Shown here: positions 8,442 to 17,717 of the stretch, in pieces
Layout of the letters: every line of letters begins with the position of its first letter
Numbering within the stretch: the stretch's first letter is position 1
DNA from: Bacteroidota bacterium
GTDB taxonomy: Bacteria > Bacteroidota > Bacteroidia > NS11-12g > UBA9320
NCBI GenBank assembly: GCA_947468275.1
Contig: CANIKO010000006.1
Coordinates: 124,001-188,000, forward strand
Direction of reading: 5' to 3'
Length of the DNA stretch: 64,000 bases
Translations under genes and position numbers: made by a program
The notes under the pieces: model-generated
The model's database searches: none
Told to the model about the DNA's origin: nothing
What the model saw: only the letters and a program-made list of their open reading frames with translations

Positions 8442-9893
8442 TTAATTTTTTTTAACCTTTTTTGCTTCGGCATTATACTCTTTGCTAAGCAGTCCTAAAA
8501 CACTTGACAATTCCTCTATATCAATGTTTTTAATCTTAATGCGCTTGTCTTTATCCAAAATATACATTTGAGGAGTAGCAATAAAGAAATACTCTTTGCG
8601 GTAGTTACTTTTACCATACATATTACCAACATTCGTATATTTCAGTCTTTTTTCTTTCAAATATTTTTTCCAGCCTTCCCAATCATCCTGCGTGTATACA
8701 GCATATACTTCAAACTTAATTCCTGCTTTGTTTAATGAATCGTAAAGAATATTTAAACGTGGCATCGTTTTTTGACAATGACCGCACTGATGATCCCAAA
8801 AAATAACTACCGTAAAAGGTGAATTAATAGAATATAAATCAATTTGTTTCAGATACGTTGAATCAAAAAGATTAACAATTGGAGGCGCTTGAGCCTCGCA
8901 AAGTGTTGGACCAATTTTTACAACATGTTCACATATTTTGCGTATAGTAGCCGTGTCGGCCCAGGGTGTTTTTCCGGCACAATAATAGGTCGTTCCCATA
9001 TAATGGAGAACTTTATCCATACACACAATTTTAGATTCTTCGTAGTGATTGGTAATCCACATGACTGTATATCTGAACAATTCTTTACCTCCAGCTGCCT
9101 CAATTTTTTTAATTAATTTATCGGCCTCTTTAACAATGCTGTCTGGAATTTGCATAAAAGTACGAGTCATAAAAACTTTTAATTTAGTATGAAATACAGG
9201 TGTTCTTATAAGTCCGTCTTCACCTAAATCGATATTATCCCAGTAATGATCTTTGTAATAAGTATAACGATAGTTAGAATCTTGCAACGAACCATCAGGA
9301 TTTCTTAAAGGAACAGGCTCATCTAATTCTTTAAAACTTCTGAATACCTTAGAAATAAATAATGAAGGATCACGAAGTGCTATTTCTTGTCTTTTTATTT
9401 GAATTTGGCTGTCCAAAACCTGAAACTGTTTTTGAAAAGCTAAAGTATCGCTTTTGGTTTTTGCAAAAACAATTCGAGTTTTGATGGATTCATATTCAAT
9501 CGATTTTTTTCCTGCAAATATGTTAAACTCAAAGAAAGCGCTATTTTCTTTTGAATTTTTAATTACAAATTTATCAGGATCAAAAAGGGTATCGGTTTCC
9601 AGCGTAAAATTTTGGTCTTGCTGCGATATCACCATTTCAAAATAATTTCGTGTAGGAGTTACCACCAAATAGATCCCATTTGGCAATTTTTCATTTCCCG
9701 AAAAAATAATAGTTCCATTTTTATCAGATTTTGCTGAATCTTTAAGCTGGTTCTTGTCAGCGTAATAATTAGCAAGTAAATAGGTAGCGTTGGGCTTGGC
9801 CCCCTTAATTTTGATTGTAATTTTATAACTCTGAGCAAATGCATTGGTTATAAATAGTAATACCACTGACAGTAAAGTAATTCGTTTTGTCAT
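8442..9893 (-). CDS. TlpA-like thiol-disulfide protein with DUF4369 and DUF5106 domains
   Basis: 483 residues from the ATG at 9893. A longer frame reaches 10043 but would overlap the divergent gene, and the residues after 9893 form a clean signal peptide (cleavage near N-A-F-A-Q). The N-terminal part (about 20-130) is DUF4369-like, the middle is DUF5106-like, and a thioredoxin fold follows with the active site C370-G-H-C373 in F-W-D-H-Q-C. Such proteins reduce or shuffle disulfides in the periplasm. A -7 element TACATTTG at 9913-9906 gives a leader of only a few bases and supports this start. The neighbouring peptidases suggest a periplasmic protein turnover theme, but that link is only positional. 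Confidence 0.88.
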   Translation of the reverse strand: MTKRITLLSVVLLFITNAFAQSYKITIKIKGAKPNATYLLANYYADKNQLKDSAKSDKNGTIIFSGNEKLPNGIYLVVTPTRNYFEMVISQQDQNFTLETDTLFDPDKFVIKNSKENSAFFEFNIFAGKKSIEYESIKTRIVFAKTKSDTLAFQKQFQVLDSQIQIKRQEIALRDPSLFISKVFRSFKELDEPVPLRNPDGSLQDSNYRYTYYKDHYWDNIDLGEDGLIRTPVFHTKLKVFMTRTFMQIPDSIVKEADKLIKKIEAAGGKELFRYTVMWITNHYEESKIVCMDKVLHYMGTTYYCAGKTPWADTATIRKICEHVVKIGPTLCEAQAPPIVNLFDSTYLKQIDLYSINSPFTVVIFWDHQCGHCQKTMPRLNILYDSLNKAGIKFEVYAVYTQDDWEGWKKYLKEKRLKYTNVGNMYGKSNYRKEYFFIATPQMYILDKDKRIKIKNIDIEELSSVLGLLSKEYNAEAKKVKKN

Positions 9894-9905
9894 AATCTTA
9901 ATGTG

Positions 9906-9938
9906 CAAATGTAAATAAATTGAGATAATATAAATTTG
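9906..9938. promoter_or_regulatory. Divergent promoters between the TlpA-like and ATL genes
   Basis: On the minus strand TACATTTG (9913-9906) points at the TlpA-like gene. On the plus strand TAAATTTG (9931-9938) points at the alkyltransferase-like gene. Both match TAnnTTTG exactly. I do not find a good -33 TTG for either. The plus-strand site overlaps the ATG at 9940, which argues for the ATG at 9967 as the real start. Confidence 0.55.
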
Positions 9939-9966
9939 TATGAATTTTAAGTTTTGTTCAAATTTT

Positions 9967-10311
9967 ATGCCAAAAGGAAATAACGACGGTTTTTTTAATT
10001 TAGTATTTGATGTGGTTGAGCATATTCCAATGGGCAGAGTCACGAGTTATGGCGCTATTGCCAAGTACTTAGGTTCAGCTAAATCAAGCCGAATGGTGGG
10101 CTGGGCCATGAATTCGGCCCATAATTTACCTCATAAAATTCCGGCTCATAGGGTGGTAAATCGCAATGGACTATTGACCGGCAAAGCTCATTTTAGCCAT
10201 ATAGAAATGATGCAAAAATTACTTGAAGCCGAGGGTTTGATTATCGAAAATGACCAAATTAAGGATTTTAAGACTTTTTTTTGGGATCCGGCAAAAGAAT
10301 TATCAATTTAA
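9967..10311 (+). CDS. Alkyltransferase-like protein (ATL), MGMT family without active cysteine
   Basis: 114 residues from the ATG at 9967; an ATG at 9940 would lie upstream of the predicted transcript start. The sequence is the DNA-binding and active-site domain of O6-alkylguanine-DNA alkyltransferase: I-P-x-G-R-V-T-S-Y-G-A-I-A, then R-M-V-G-W-A-M-N. Where true transferases have P-C-H-R this protein has P59-A-H-R62, so it cannot accept an alkyl group. Known ATL proteins (for example with P-W-H-R) bind O6-alkylguanine and hand the lesion to nucleotide excision repair. That role is inferred here. The 3' end overlaps the convergent rlmD gene by 4 bases. Confidence 0.9.
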   Translation: MPKGNNDGFFNLVFDVVEHIPMGRVTSYGAIAKYLGSAKSSRMVGWAMNSAHNLPHKIPAHRVVNRNGLLTGKAHFSHIEMMQKLLEAEGLIIENDQIKDFKTFFWDPAKELSI

Positions 10312-11711
10312 ATACGCTTTAATAAAGTCACATTTTCTACATGATGAGTATGAGGAAACATATCTACGGGACAGGTTTTAATGATTTGATACTTTTCTGC
10401 AAGCATGGATAAATCTCTTGCCTGAGTAGCCGGATTACAACTCACATACACAATTTTTTCGGGCTCCATTTTCAATAATTGAGCCACCACATCGGGATGC
10501 ATTCCTACTCGTGGCGGGTCTGTTATCACCACATCGGGTTTCCCCGTTTTGTGTATAAAAGTGTCATTCAATTCAAACCGCATATCCCCAACCGTAAATT
10601 CCACATTAGTGATTCCGTTATTTTCGGCATTTTCTTTGGCATCTTCAATGGCTTGCGGAACACTTTCAATCCCAAAAACCTTGGCCGCATTGCGGGCCAC
10701 AAATAATGAAATACTTCCAGTGCCGCAGTATAAATCATAAACCAATTCCGTTCCTGTTAGCCCTGCAAAATCTCTGGTAATTTTATAAAGATTCATGGCC
10801 TGTGCTGAGTTAGTTTGAAAAAAAGATTTAGGTCTAATTCTATACGTAATATCTTCTAATTTCTCTTCAATATAATCCTGCCCTTTAAAGGTTACCAATT
10901 CAACATCATATATAGTGTCGTTTACTTTAGTATTTACCCCATAAATTAAAGACGTAATCTGAGGAAAATTATCTCCCAAGGCCTGCATTAATCCTGAAAT
11001 GGCCTCTTCATTATTTTCTCCGACAATCATCACCACCATCCATTGCCCCAAAGTGGTATTACGAATTATTACGTTGCGCAAAAAACCGCTCTGTCCTTTT
11101 ATATCATAAAAACTAAGGATATTTTTTAATCCATAATCTTTTATAAAAAGTCTAATTTTATTTCCAAAATCATCTTGTAAATAACAGGTATCAATATCCA
11201 AAATCTTATCAAAACGTCCGGCAATATGGAATCCTGCAGCATTTAATTCACTTCCTGGATCTATCTGTTCGTTGTGCATCAACCATCGTTTGTTACTAAA
11301 TGCATATTCTAGCTTATTGCGATAATTCTTTTGATTTGGGGCACCAACTATTGGCATCCATTCTTCACATTCCACTTTCCCCAACCGCTCAAAGGCATCC
11401 TTAACTTGTTGGTTTTTCCAAAACAGCTGAGTGGCATAATCCATCTGTTGCCATTTGCAGCCACCACACGTTCCAAAATGAGAGCAAAATGGCTCAACCC
11501 GATTTACACTCGGAGTTATGATTTTATCAATTTCAGCAAACAGCACTTTTTTCTTTTTTGCAAAAAGCCTAATATCTGCTACATCTCCCGGCACTCCATA
11601 CTTTACAAAAATAACTTGACCCTCTACACGAGTAAGACTTAGCCCTTCAGAACCAGCACTTTCTATGATAACATTTGGCAAAATCTTGCCATATAATTTC
11701 CCTATTGACAC
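10308..11711 (-). CDS. rlmD: 23S rRNA (uracil-5-)-methyltransferase RlmD/RumA family
   Basis: 467 residues from a GTG at 11711. The frame stays open to an ATG at 11834, but the extra 41 residues do not look like the family, and a -7 element TACATTTG at 11757-11750 places the transcript start below it. Order: TRAM-like N-terminal beta domain, [4Fe-4S] cysteines in C-S-H-F-G-T-C-G-G-C, the SAM site D-L-Y-C-G-T-G-S, D-P-P-R, and the catalytic cysteine in S-C-N-P-A-T. It should methylate C5 of a uridine in 23S rRNA. RlmC- or TrmA-like specificity cannot be excluded from sequence alone. Confidence 0.9.
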   Translation of the reverse strand: MSIGKLYGKILPNVIIESAGSEGLSLTRVEGQVIFVKYGVPGDVADIRLFAKKKKVLFAEIDKIITPSVNRVEPFCSHFGTCGGCKWQQMDYATQLFWKNQQVKDAFERLGKVECEEWMPIVGAPNQKNYRNKLEYAFSNKRWLMHNEQIDPGSELNAAGFHIAGRFDKILDIDTCYLQDDFGNKIRLFIKDYGLKNILSFYDIKGQSGFLRNVIIRNTTLGQWMVVMIVGENNEEAISGLMQALGDNFPQITSLIYGVNTKVNDTIYDVELVTFKGQDYIEEKLEDITYRIRPKSFFQTNSAQAMNLYKITRDFAGLTGTELVYDLYCGTGSISLFVARNAAKVFGIESVPQAIEDAKENAENNGITNVEFTVGDMRFELNDTFIHKTGKPDVVITDPPRVGMHPDVVAQLLKMEPEKIVYVSCNPATQARDLSMLAEKYQIIKTCPVDMFPHTHHVENVTLLKRI

Positions 11712-11749
11712 TTTTATTATATTATTATATATGTAATATTTTAAGATTG

Positions 11750-11757
11750 CAAATGTA
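11750..11757 (-). promoter_or_regulatory. -7 element for rlmD
   Basis: TACATTTG followed by CAATC on the minus strand, an exact TAnnTTTG match, about 40 bases before the GTG at 11711 and inside the longer alternative frame. It decides the start in favour of the GTG. Confidence 0.5.
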
Positions 11758-11904
11758 CTTATTTTAGTGGGATGGCTAAATTGGAAAGCATCCCAAAAAT
11801 CTAATTCAATAACTATACCATTTAAAGTATCCATAAAATATTAAAATCGAAACTTTACCTACTTACCTCTTATGAACTATTAAATTATTTAATAATATTG
11901 TACC

Positions 11905-13164
11905 ATGAAAAAAAGATGGAATATTTCATTATTAATTACTTTGGTAGTATTTAATTTAAATAGTAATGGCCAAATAAGCAGTTTTAATCCTGTAAATATT
12001 ATCGGCGGTATTAGTCAAAAAATCACTATAAACGGGAGTGGGTTTGGAAATCTTCAAGGAAAAAATTATGTCACGTTTCTTCAGGAATCCGGATCCTTTT
12101 TGGATACTTCAAACGCCAAAAAATTAAAATATACCAGTTGGTCTGACACAAAAATTGAAGTTGAAATGCCAGTAGCTTATTCTGGTAAAATAAAAGTCAA
12201 TATTAATGGTATTGATAAAATCTCCAACGATACATTAAAAGTAAAAGCCAATCAAGGTTATAGGTCAGCAAATCCACTTGTTTATGATTATTTAAATAAT
12301 ACAAACGGAAAAGGAGGCTATACTTGGTACATGCATCGTACCTATTGGGAAAATCCCGCGGCAAAAACTGCAATCGAAGATGTATTTAAAGAATTTAGAT
12401 GCAAAACAGGAGTAAATTATATTCTTGCAAATGCGCCATCAGATGCTGCATTTTCGCTAGGTGACGGTATTAATATTATTGGTCCAGACATAACACTCGG
12501 CGCAGTGGGCTTTACCGATCGATTATGGACATCTTGCTTCCTAGGATCAGAAATATTTTATACAACAAAAGCTATGGATATTAGGATGTCGACCACTCAA
12601 GATTGGTATTTTGGCGGTGGCACGGTTCCTTCAGGAAAATCAAAATTCAGATATGTTTTGTTGCATGAATTAGGGCACTCCTTAGGATTAGGTCATGTAA
12701 ATGAGATTGGGCAAACTATGTTTCCCTCGGTTACAAATCTTCCTTCAAATAATTGGAACAAGAGAGATAGTATAACCACTGACGAACAAATAGCAATTAC
12801 ATATTTGGTTAAATTATCTCAAACTTTTTCATTTAATGCCTGCGGAATTTCAACACTTAGCAAAATTTCGAATTGTAAGGACGTATATGGATTAACATCA
12901 GAAATTGACAGATTTAAAAAGAAAATCACCTACAGTTTCTATCCTAATCCGGCATTTGACAGAATTTACTTCAATGCGAACCAACAAACACTTAATGGTT
13001 CTACCATCCGATTAATGGATATTCTTGGTAGGCATATTTCAACTGAGAAGATAAACACGGACGGGATTGTAGAACTATCTCTTACCAATTTAAAACCAGG
13101 CTCTTATATTGTTGAAATTGAAAATAAAAATGAAATAAGTCGATTAAATTTGATTAAGAAATAA
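11905..13164 (+). CDS. T9SS-exported metzincin-type metalloprotease with IPT/TIG domain
   Basis: 419 residues. Signal peptide to about residue 22 (ends S-N-G-Q). Residues about 24-110 resemble an IPT/TIG immunoglobulin-like fold (N-P-V-N-I-I-G-G, S-G-x-G-F-G). The catalytic domain has H254-E-L-G-H258-S-L-G-L-G-H264, the metzincin zinc motif, with a Met-turn-like Q-T-M-F-P about ten residues later, as in matrixins. Residues about 340-419 are a type A T9SS sorting domain (Y-P-N-P, then L-x-D-I-L-G-R, and a closing L-x-P-G-S-Y-I-V). The product should cross the outer membrane and act outside the cell. It stands alone between divergent and convergent neighbours. Confidence 0.92.
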   Translation: MKKRWNISLLITLVVFNLNSNGQISSFNPVNIIGGISQKITINGSGFGNLQGKNYVTFLQESGSFLDTSNAKKLKYTSWSDTKIEVEMPVAYSGKIKVNINGIDKISNDTLKVKANQGYRSANPLVYDYLNNTNGKGGYTWYMHRTYWENPAAKTAIEDVFKEFRCKTGVNYILANAPSDAAFSLGDGINIIGPDITLGAVGFTDRLWTSCFLGSEIFYTTKAMDIRMSTTQDWYFGGGTVPSGKSKFRYVLLHELGHSLGLGHVNEIGQTMFPSVTNLPSNNWNKRDSITTDEQIAITYLVKLSQTFSFNACGISTLSKISNCKDVYGLTSEIDRFKKKITYSFYPNPAFDRIYFNANQQTLNGSTIRLMDILGRHISTEKINTDGIVELSLTNLKPGSYIVEIENKNEISRLNLIKK

Positions 13165-13356
13165 TTTATGATTGCACATAATAAATTCTGTTTCAAAACA
13201 CATTTTTTATACAACTTAAGTGATTGAAGTCATTTTTGATAATCTAAAGATTTTATTTTTTGAGGTTTATAAATTGTTCTACCATTTTATGTAAAAAAAA
13301 AACCTTCTAATAGATCCAATAAACTGCCCAACCATTTCAAAAAGGCTTTATTCCAC

Positions 13357-15204
13357 TTATAAAATAGTTAACTGAAGACCTACTTTAAACCACCTTCCTG
13401 GCATTTGTAAATACCCTGCTTCTATATAATTTGTGTTTGAAATGTTACTCACCTCCATAAAACAACCAGCATTGTGAGCTAATTTTAAATTAAGTTTTGA
13501 ATCCAATAGAAAATAAGGGGATAAGGCTATTCGCTCTATGTATCGCATATTTATATTAAGGTCGGCAACCTTAAAAAAATTCAGTTGAATGCGACCAATT
13601 ACCTGATGTTTTAAGGCTGATAAAGCATATCGCGATTCAACCGAAGTAACTTGTTGTACGTTGGCATTTATATAATTATAGCTAAGGCCAATATTCTTTA
13701 TCAATAAATTGTTACTACCTACATTAACTGCATAATTTATGGCCGTTTCAATACCCCAAAAAGTTACAGACCCAATGTTGCGAGGAGACCATTTATTAGG
13801 GTTTACTACAGAGTCAATTGCAGGACGGAAATAATCAATCATATTTGAACTGTTGCGATTGAATACCACAACTTCACCCGATATTTTTTTACTGTTGTAT
13901 TTGTATCCGGCCTCATAACTCAGCGATTCTTCAGGTTTTAAATCCGGGTTGCTTGAGTTGGATGGGTCTTTATAATACAATTCGGTATAAGTAGGTATTC
14001 GGTAGCTTTTCCCAAAGTTGGTATAAAACCGAGACTTAGCGCTAAACTGATACCCAAATTCAGCTCCAGGAAAATACTTCCAGCCATACTCGTTGTAATA
14101 ATTGGAATATAAGCCTGCACGCAAACTTGCCTTTTTGCAAAATTCAATGCGGTGCTCCAGAACTATACCCGATAATAACCGGCTTCTATCTCCAAGATTA
14201 GTGCTATTAATACGTTCTTTTCTATTTTCAACACCAAAACCTGTTTTACCAAATTTTGATATGTAGGTGGCGTTTACTTCCAACGCCATTACTTCTGTTT
14301 TATGAATATTGGTATAAAACGCTGGTTCATTTCGTTTCAGCCTAAATTCATCCTCATTTTTGCGCCAATAACTCCGTGTTTGAACATATAAATTTTTATG
14401 GGTATACGTGTGACTTACCGATGCAAGCAACGTTTTTGTAGCTTCCCATTGATCAGGGAAACGGTTGGAGTAAAACCCATTGGCTCCAAAATCGCGCAAG
14501 GTGTAACCAACCATTGTTCGTATTTGATGTTTTTTGTTGAAATTTAAACCACTCTCATAATACATATTGCTTACTTTAAAATCTGAATTGTGCCAATATC
14601 CCTTGGAGGCATCATGAGAAGCTGAAACCACCTGCTTGTATTTTCCCACAGGCAAGGCAGCATATACATTACCACCCAGCATGCCAAAATCACCACCAAA
14701 ACCTTGAACAACGATTGATTTTTTTTCAGGTAAAACAGTAATAATATTAATGGCTCCTGCATAGGCATTTTGGCCAAAGATGCGTGACCCAGGGCCTTTG
14801 AGCACATCTATTCGTTCAATGGCTTGCAATGGCACTGGAATATTCATCATATGATGCCCGGTTTGGGGGTCTGATAGCTTAATACCATTTACCAAAATTA
14901 AGGTTTGTTCAAAACTGCCGCCACGTATTCCAATATCAGCTTGAACACCACTGATACCACGTTGTCTCACGTCTATACCTGGTGTATAGGCCAAAACTTC
15001 TTGAATGCTGCGAGCTGGTGTTGCCTGAATATTTGCTTTGGATATAAGAGTTATATTTTGCGAAACCTTTAAAAAAGGAATTAGCATACGATTTTCTTTC
15101 ACTACCACTTCTATTAAATTATATTTCGAACTGTCAACCTGAGCAAAGAGGTTTGAAGGCATGGCAAAAGCTACTATTACTAGTATAGAAAAGAGTTTAA
15201 TCAT
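13357..15204 (-). CDS. BtuB-like TonB-dependent receptor
   Basis: 615 residues, the size of BtuB. Signal peptide ends near L-F-A-Q (residue 22). The plug (about 30-150) carries I-R-G-G-S-F-E-Q-T-L-I-L-V-N-G and L-K-G-P-G-S-R-I-F-G-x-N-A-Y-A-G-A-I-N-I, and a beta-barrel follows. The lack of a carboxypeptidase-like domain and the short length fit the BtuB/FepA class that takes up vitamins or siderophores. No cobalamin riboswitch is visible upstream, so a vitamin B12 role is not supported by regulation. A -7 element TATTTTTG lies at 15249-15242, so it can be expressed apart from the PhnA-like gene upstream. Confidence 0.88.
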   Translation of the reverse strand: MIKLFSILVIVAFAMPSNLFAQVDSSKYNLIEVVVKENRMLIPFLKVSQNITLISKANIQATPARSIQEVLAYTPGIDVRQRGISGVQADIGIRGGSFEQTLILVNGIKLSDPQTGHHMMNIPVPLQAIERIDVLKGPGSRIFGQNAYAGAINIITVLPEKKSIVVQGFGGDFGMLGGNVYAALPVGKYKQVVSASHDASKGYWHNSDFKVSNMYYESGLNFNKKHQIRTMVGYTLRDFGANGFYSNRFPDQWEATKTLLASVSHTYTHKNLYVQTRSYWRKNEDEFRLKRNEPAFYTNIHKTEVMALEVNATYISKFGKTGFGVENRKERINSTNLGDRSRLLSGIVLEHRIEFCKKASLRAGLYSNYYNEYGWKYFPGAEFGYQFSAKSRFYTNFGKSYRIPTYTELYYKDPSNSSNPDLKPEESLSYEAGYKYNSKKISGEVVVFNRNSSNMIDYFRPAIDSVVNPNKWSPRNIGSVTFWGIETAINYAVNVGSNNLLIKNIGLSYNYINANVQQVTSVESRYALSALKHQVIGRIQLNFFKVADLNINMRYIERIALSPYFLLDSKLNLKLAHNAGCFMEVSNISNTNYIEAGYLQMPGRWFKVGLQLTIL

Positions 15205-15241
15205 AAATGAATAGTTAAAATGAAATTTTAAATTAAGACGG

Positions 15242-15249
15242 CAAAAATA
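15242..15249 (-). promoter_or_regulatory. -7 element for the BtuB-like receptor gene
   Basis: TATTTTTG followed by CCGTC on the minus strand matches TAnnTTTG. The nearest TTG upstream is 23 bases away, longer than the usual 18-20, so the match is partial. Confidence 0.4.
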
Positions 15250-15288
15250 TTATTTTAGATACTTGTAGAAAGCAAAAATTGATGTTTC

Positions 15289-15627
15289 CTAGGCTTTTTT
15301 AACAAACTCCGATTTTAATGCCATGGACCCAAATCCGTCTATCTTGCAATCTATATTGTGGTCACCATCTGTAAGGCGAATATTTTTTACTTTGGTTCCC
15401 ATTTTTACAGGTTTTGGAAAACCTTTTACGGGCAAGTCTTTTATAACAATTACCGAATCGCCAGATTTTAGTTCATTGCCGTTTGCATCTAGTACTTTGG
15501 TATTTTCTGTTTGGTCATCAGTGTCATTCGGATTCCATTCATAAAAACAATCAGGACAAATGAGTAATTCATCATTAGGATAAACGTATTCACTATTACA
15601 TTTGGGGCAAGGGGGAAATTCAGGCAT
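15289..15627 (-). CDS. yjdM: PhnA/YjdM zinc-ribbon protein
   Basis: 112 residues, full family length. The N-terminus is a zinc ribbon with C7-P-K-C10 and C24-P-D-C27. The C-terminal domain carries D-A-N-G-N-x-L-x-x-G-D-S-V and K-G-T-K-V-x-x-I-R-L, the signature of the YjdM (old name PhnA) family. These small cytoplasmic proteins were once linked to phosphonate use, but E. coli YjdM is not part of the phosphonate pathway and its function is not settled. No phn genes are near. A -7 element sits about 17 bases before the ATG. Confidence 0.92.
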   Translation of the reverse strand: MPEFPPCPKCNSEYVYPNDELLICPDCFYEWNPNDTDDQTENTKVLDANGNELKSGDSVIVIKDLPVKGFPKPVKMGTKVKNIRLTDGDHNIDCKIDGFGSMALKSEFVKKA

Positions 15628-15643
15628 GTGATTTTTTAGGAGG

Positions 15644-15651
15644 CAAAGATA
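15644..15651 (-). promoter_or_regulatory. -7 element for the PhnA/YjdM gene
   Basis: TATCTTTG followed by CCTCC on the minus strand, an exact TAnnTTTG match 16 bases before the ATG at 15627. No clear -33 TTG. Confidence 0.5.
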
Positions 15652-15666
15652 ACCAAATTATTTGCC

Positions 15667-17520
15667 CTAATGCCCAACCAACGCCTCATCAAACGCAATC
15701 CCTTGTTTTTTTAAGATATTTTTGGCCGCTATGGCAAAAAAGGTAATGTATACAAAACAAACCAATGCCAAAAAATAGGATTGGTGTATACCTATAATAT
15801 CAGATAACTTGCCTTGCAGCGGTGGTATAATTCCACCTCCCAATATCATCATTACCAAAAAAGCAGAGCCTTGTGAAGTATATTTTCCAAGTCCCATAAG
15901 TGATAAACTAAATATGGCTGGCCACATAATGCTGCAAGCCAATCCACCGGCTAAAAAGGAATAAATGGCCACCGTTCCGGTGGTAAACAAGCCCATCAAC
16001 ATGGCGATAATTCCAAAGCTTCCAAAAATCATTAAGGTTCTGGTAGGTTTGTCTTTACTTAAAAAGAAGGCCACGATTTGCACAAATACGCACAATACAT
16101 AATAATACAAGGGTTGCATATCTTTACCTGTAATACTATTTACTCCAAGAATTACCCCAAAAGCAATAAGAGGAACTACAATTAAAGCCACCGTTTTGGA
16201 TGTGCCTTTTAATTTAAAAACACTGATGGCCCCGGCCCAGCGGCCAATCATAAGGCTTCCCCAATACATGGAAATGTAAGGAGCAATTTCCGACGATTGC
16301 AAATGCCCAAAATCTTTAAGCTTTAATAATTCACCCAAATTACTTCCTATAGCCACTTCCACACCTACATAAGTAAATATAGCCAGCATGCCCAACACCA
16401 ATTGAGGATATTGCATTGCTCCCCAGCCTTCGGGTTTCTTTTGCGCCGCATTATTAGAAAATAATAATCCGCCAATAACTACTACCAACGCTCCAAAAAG
16501 CCAATACATTCTGTATTTTTCTAAAGGCTGTTTGATGGTATTTATTTGTTTAATTTCTGGTGCTATTTTACTCACCAATCCTAAAATCGCCATTTCTACT
16601 TGTGCATTGTATTTTTCTTTATCGACCAAAGGAATGGTTTTGCTATGTTTTATAGTTACCAAGCTATCATTTAAAGCCTTAATTTTTGTAGTAGTTGGTG
16701 CTATTATGGTTTCTAGTTTTTCTATTTCTTTTGCTTCGTTAGAATTGTAACTGGCAAACACCGGGCTAAACATTACTATTAGCAAACCTGTCATGATGAC
16801 CAATGTTCGCAAGGCTTTTCCCGCTTTTTCGATTGGTTCATTGTTCGCAGTGTTAGGCACTTTTTTAGAAAAATAAAATAAGGCGGCGGCGGCCACAAAT
16901 AATAATCCTACGCCAACATACAGATAAATTACTTTGGTTAATTCCAGATGTTTTATTTGTTCATCACTTACCGAAGTAGCAGTACCAAACAACGCCAAAG
17001 CCACTATAATAGGCCCAATGGTGGTTCCAAAAGAATTTATTCCTCCTCCTAAATTTATGCGACTGTCGCCGGTTTTGGGGTCACCCAATAATATTGCAAA
17101 TGGATTAGCGGCGGTTTGTTGCAATGAAAAACCAAGAGCAACAATAAATAAGCCTAACAACATACCAGCGTATACGTTTGCTTGAACAGCTATTATCATT
17201 GCCACAGCGCCAATAGCTGAAAACAAAAGCCCGTAAACAATGCTTTTTTTATAGCCCCATTTACCAATAATATCTTTGCTTCTTAAATCACTAAATGCAA
17301 ACAGCGTTAGGGCTCCAACATAATAGGCTGTATAAAAAGCAAAGTCAACCAACTGAGATTGAAACTGGTCTAATGAAAAATAGCTTTTACAAAAAGGTAT
17401 AAAAATACTATTGCCGGCGGCTATAAATCCCCAAAAAAAGAATACAGTGATTAAGGTGCTTAATGCCCCATAATTAGTGGGTTTTTCGGTTTCTATTGGA
17501 GTTGGTATCTTTTTATTCAT
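15667..17520 (-). CDS. FucP-type sugar MFS transporter with a large central insertion
   Basis: 617 residues from the ATG at 17520; the ATG at 17541 falls inside the -7 element. The N-terminal half has the FucP/GluP pattern ([11 protein letters not shown], later [10 protein letters not shown]). Family members are usually about 400-450 residues with 12 membrane helices. Here a segment near residues 230-350 is extra: a hydrophobic helix, about 70 soluble residues with coiled-coil character (I-E-K-L-E-T-I onward), and another hydrophobic helix. Likely role: proton-driven uptake of a hexose such as fucose, glucose or galactose; substrate not shown. It stands alone, with no sugar catabolic gene beside it. 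Confidence 0.85.
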   Translation of the reverse strand: MNKKIPTPIETEKPTNYGALSTLITVFFFWGFIAAGNSIFIPFCKSYFSLDQFQSQLVDFAFYTAYYVGALTLFAFSDLRSKDIIGKWGYKKSIVYGLLFSAIGAVAMIIAVQANVYAGMLLGLFIVALGFSLQQTAANPFAILLGDPKTGDSRINLGGGINSFGTTIGPIIVALALFGTATSVSDEQIKHLELTKVIYLYVGVGLLFVAAAALFYFSKKVPNTANNEPIEKAGKALRTLVIMTGLLIVMFSPVFASYNSNEAKEIEKLETIIAPTTTKIKALNDSLVTIKHSKTIPLVDKEKYNAQVEMAILGLVSKIAPEIKQINTIKQPLEKYRMYWLFGALVVVIGGLLFSNNAAQKKPEGWGAMQYPQLVLGMLAIFTYVGVEVAIGSNLGELLKLKDFGHLQSSEIAPYISMYWGSLMIGRWAGAISVFKLKGTSKTVALIVVPLIAFGVILGVNSITGKDMQPLYYYVLCVFVQIVAFFLSKDKPTRTLMIFGSFGIIAMLMGLFTTGTVAIYSFLAGGLACSIMWPAIFSLSLMGLGKYTSQGSAFLVMMILGGGIIPPLQGKLSDIIGIHQSYFLALVCFVYITFFAIAAKNILKKQGIAFDEALVGH

Positions 17521-17538
17521 GCTATTTGTTTTAGGCAA

Positions 17539-17546
17539 CAAATGTA
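17539..17546 (-). promoter_or_regulatory. -7 element for the MFS gene
   Basis: TACATTTG followed by TTGCC on the minus strand, exact TAnnTTTG, 19 bases before the ATG at 17520. It overlaps the earlier ATG and so decides the start. Confidence 0.55.
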
Positions 17547-17605
17547 TAAATTTAATTAGTTAAACCTTAGAGGTCTGTATTGCAATAAAATCATTTGCTT
17601 GCATT

Positions 17606-17662
17606 AGGGGCTGTCAGCCCCTATAACCCTGACCTTCTTTTTTGCTTGACAAAAAAAGAAGG
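17606..17662. repeat. Two adjacent inverted repeats upstream of repeat copy A
   Basis: The first is an 8-bp perfect stem (AGGGGCTG / CAGCCCCT) around a single base. The second is an 11-bp stem (CCTTCTTTTTT / AAAAAAGAAGG) with loop GCTTGAC. Similar A/T-rich palindromes are scattered between genes in many Bacteroidota; neither is placed like a terminator here. Confidence 0.65.
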
Positions 17663-17717
17663 CAAAAAGTCAATTTTATATTTAGAGAAAATATAGTCCG
17701 AATGGCATCAATCGAAT

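Noticed and set aside
10308-11834. Start of rlmD at the ATG at 11834
   Set aside because: The extra 41 residues do not resemble the family and a canonical -7 element lies inside them at 11757-11750.
15205-15288. Possible cobalamin riboswitch before the BtuB-like receptor
   Set aside because: The 84-base spacer is too short and lacks the B12-box and conserved stems; only a -7 element is seen.
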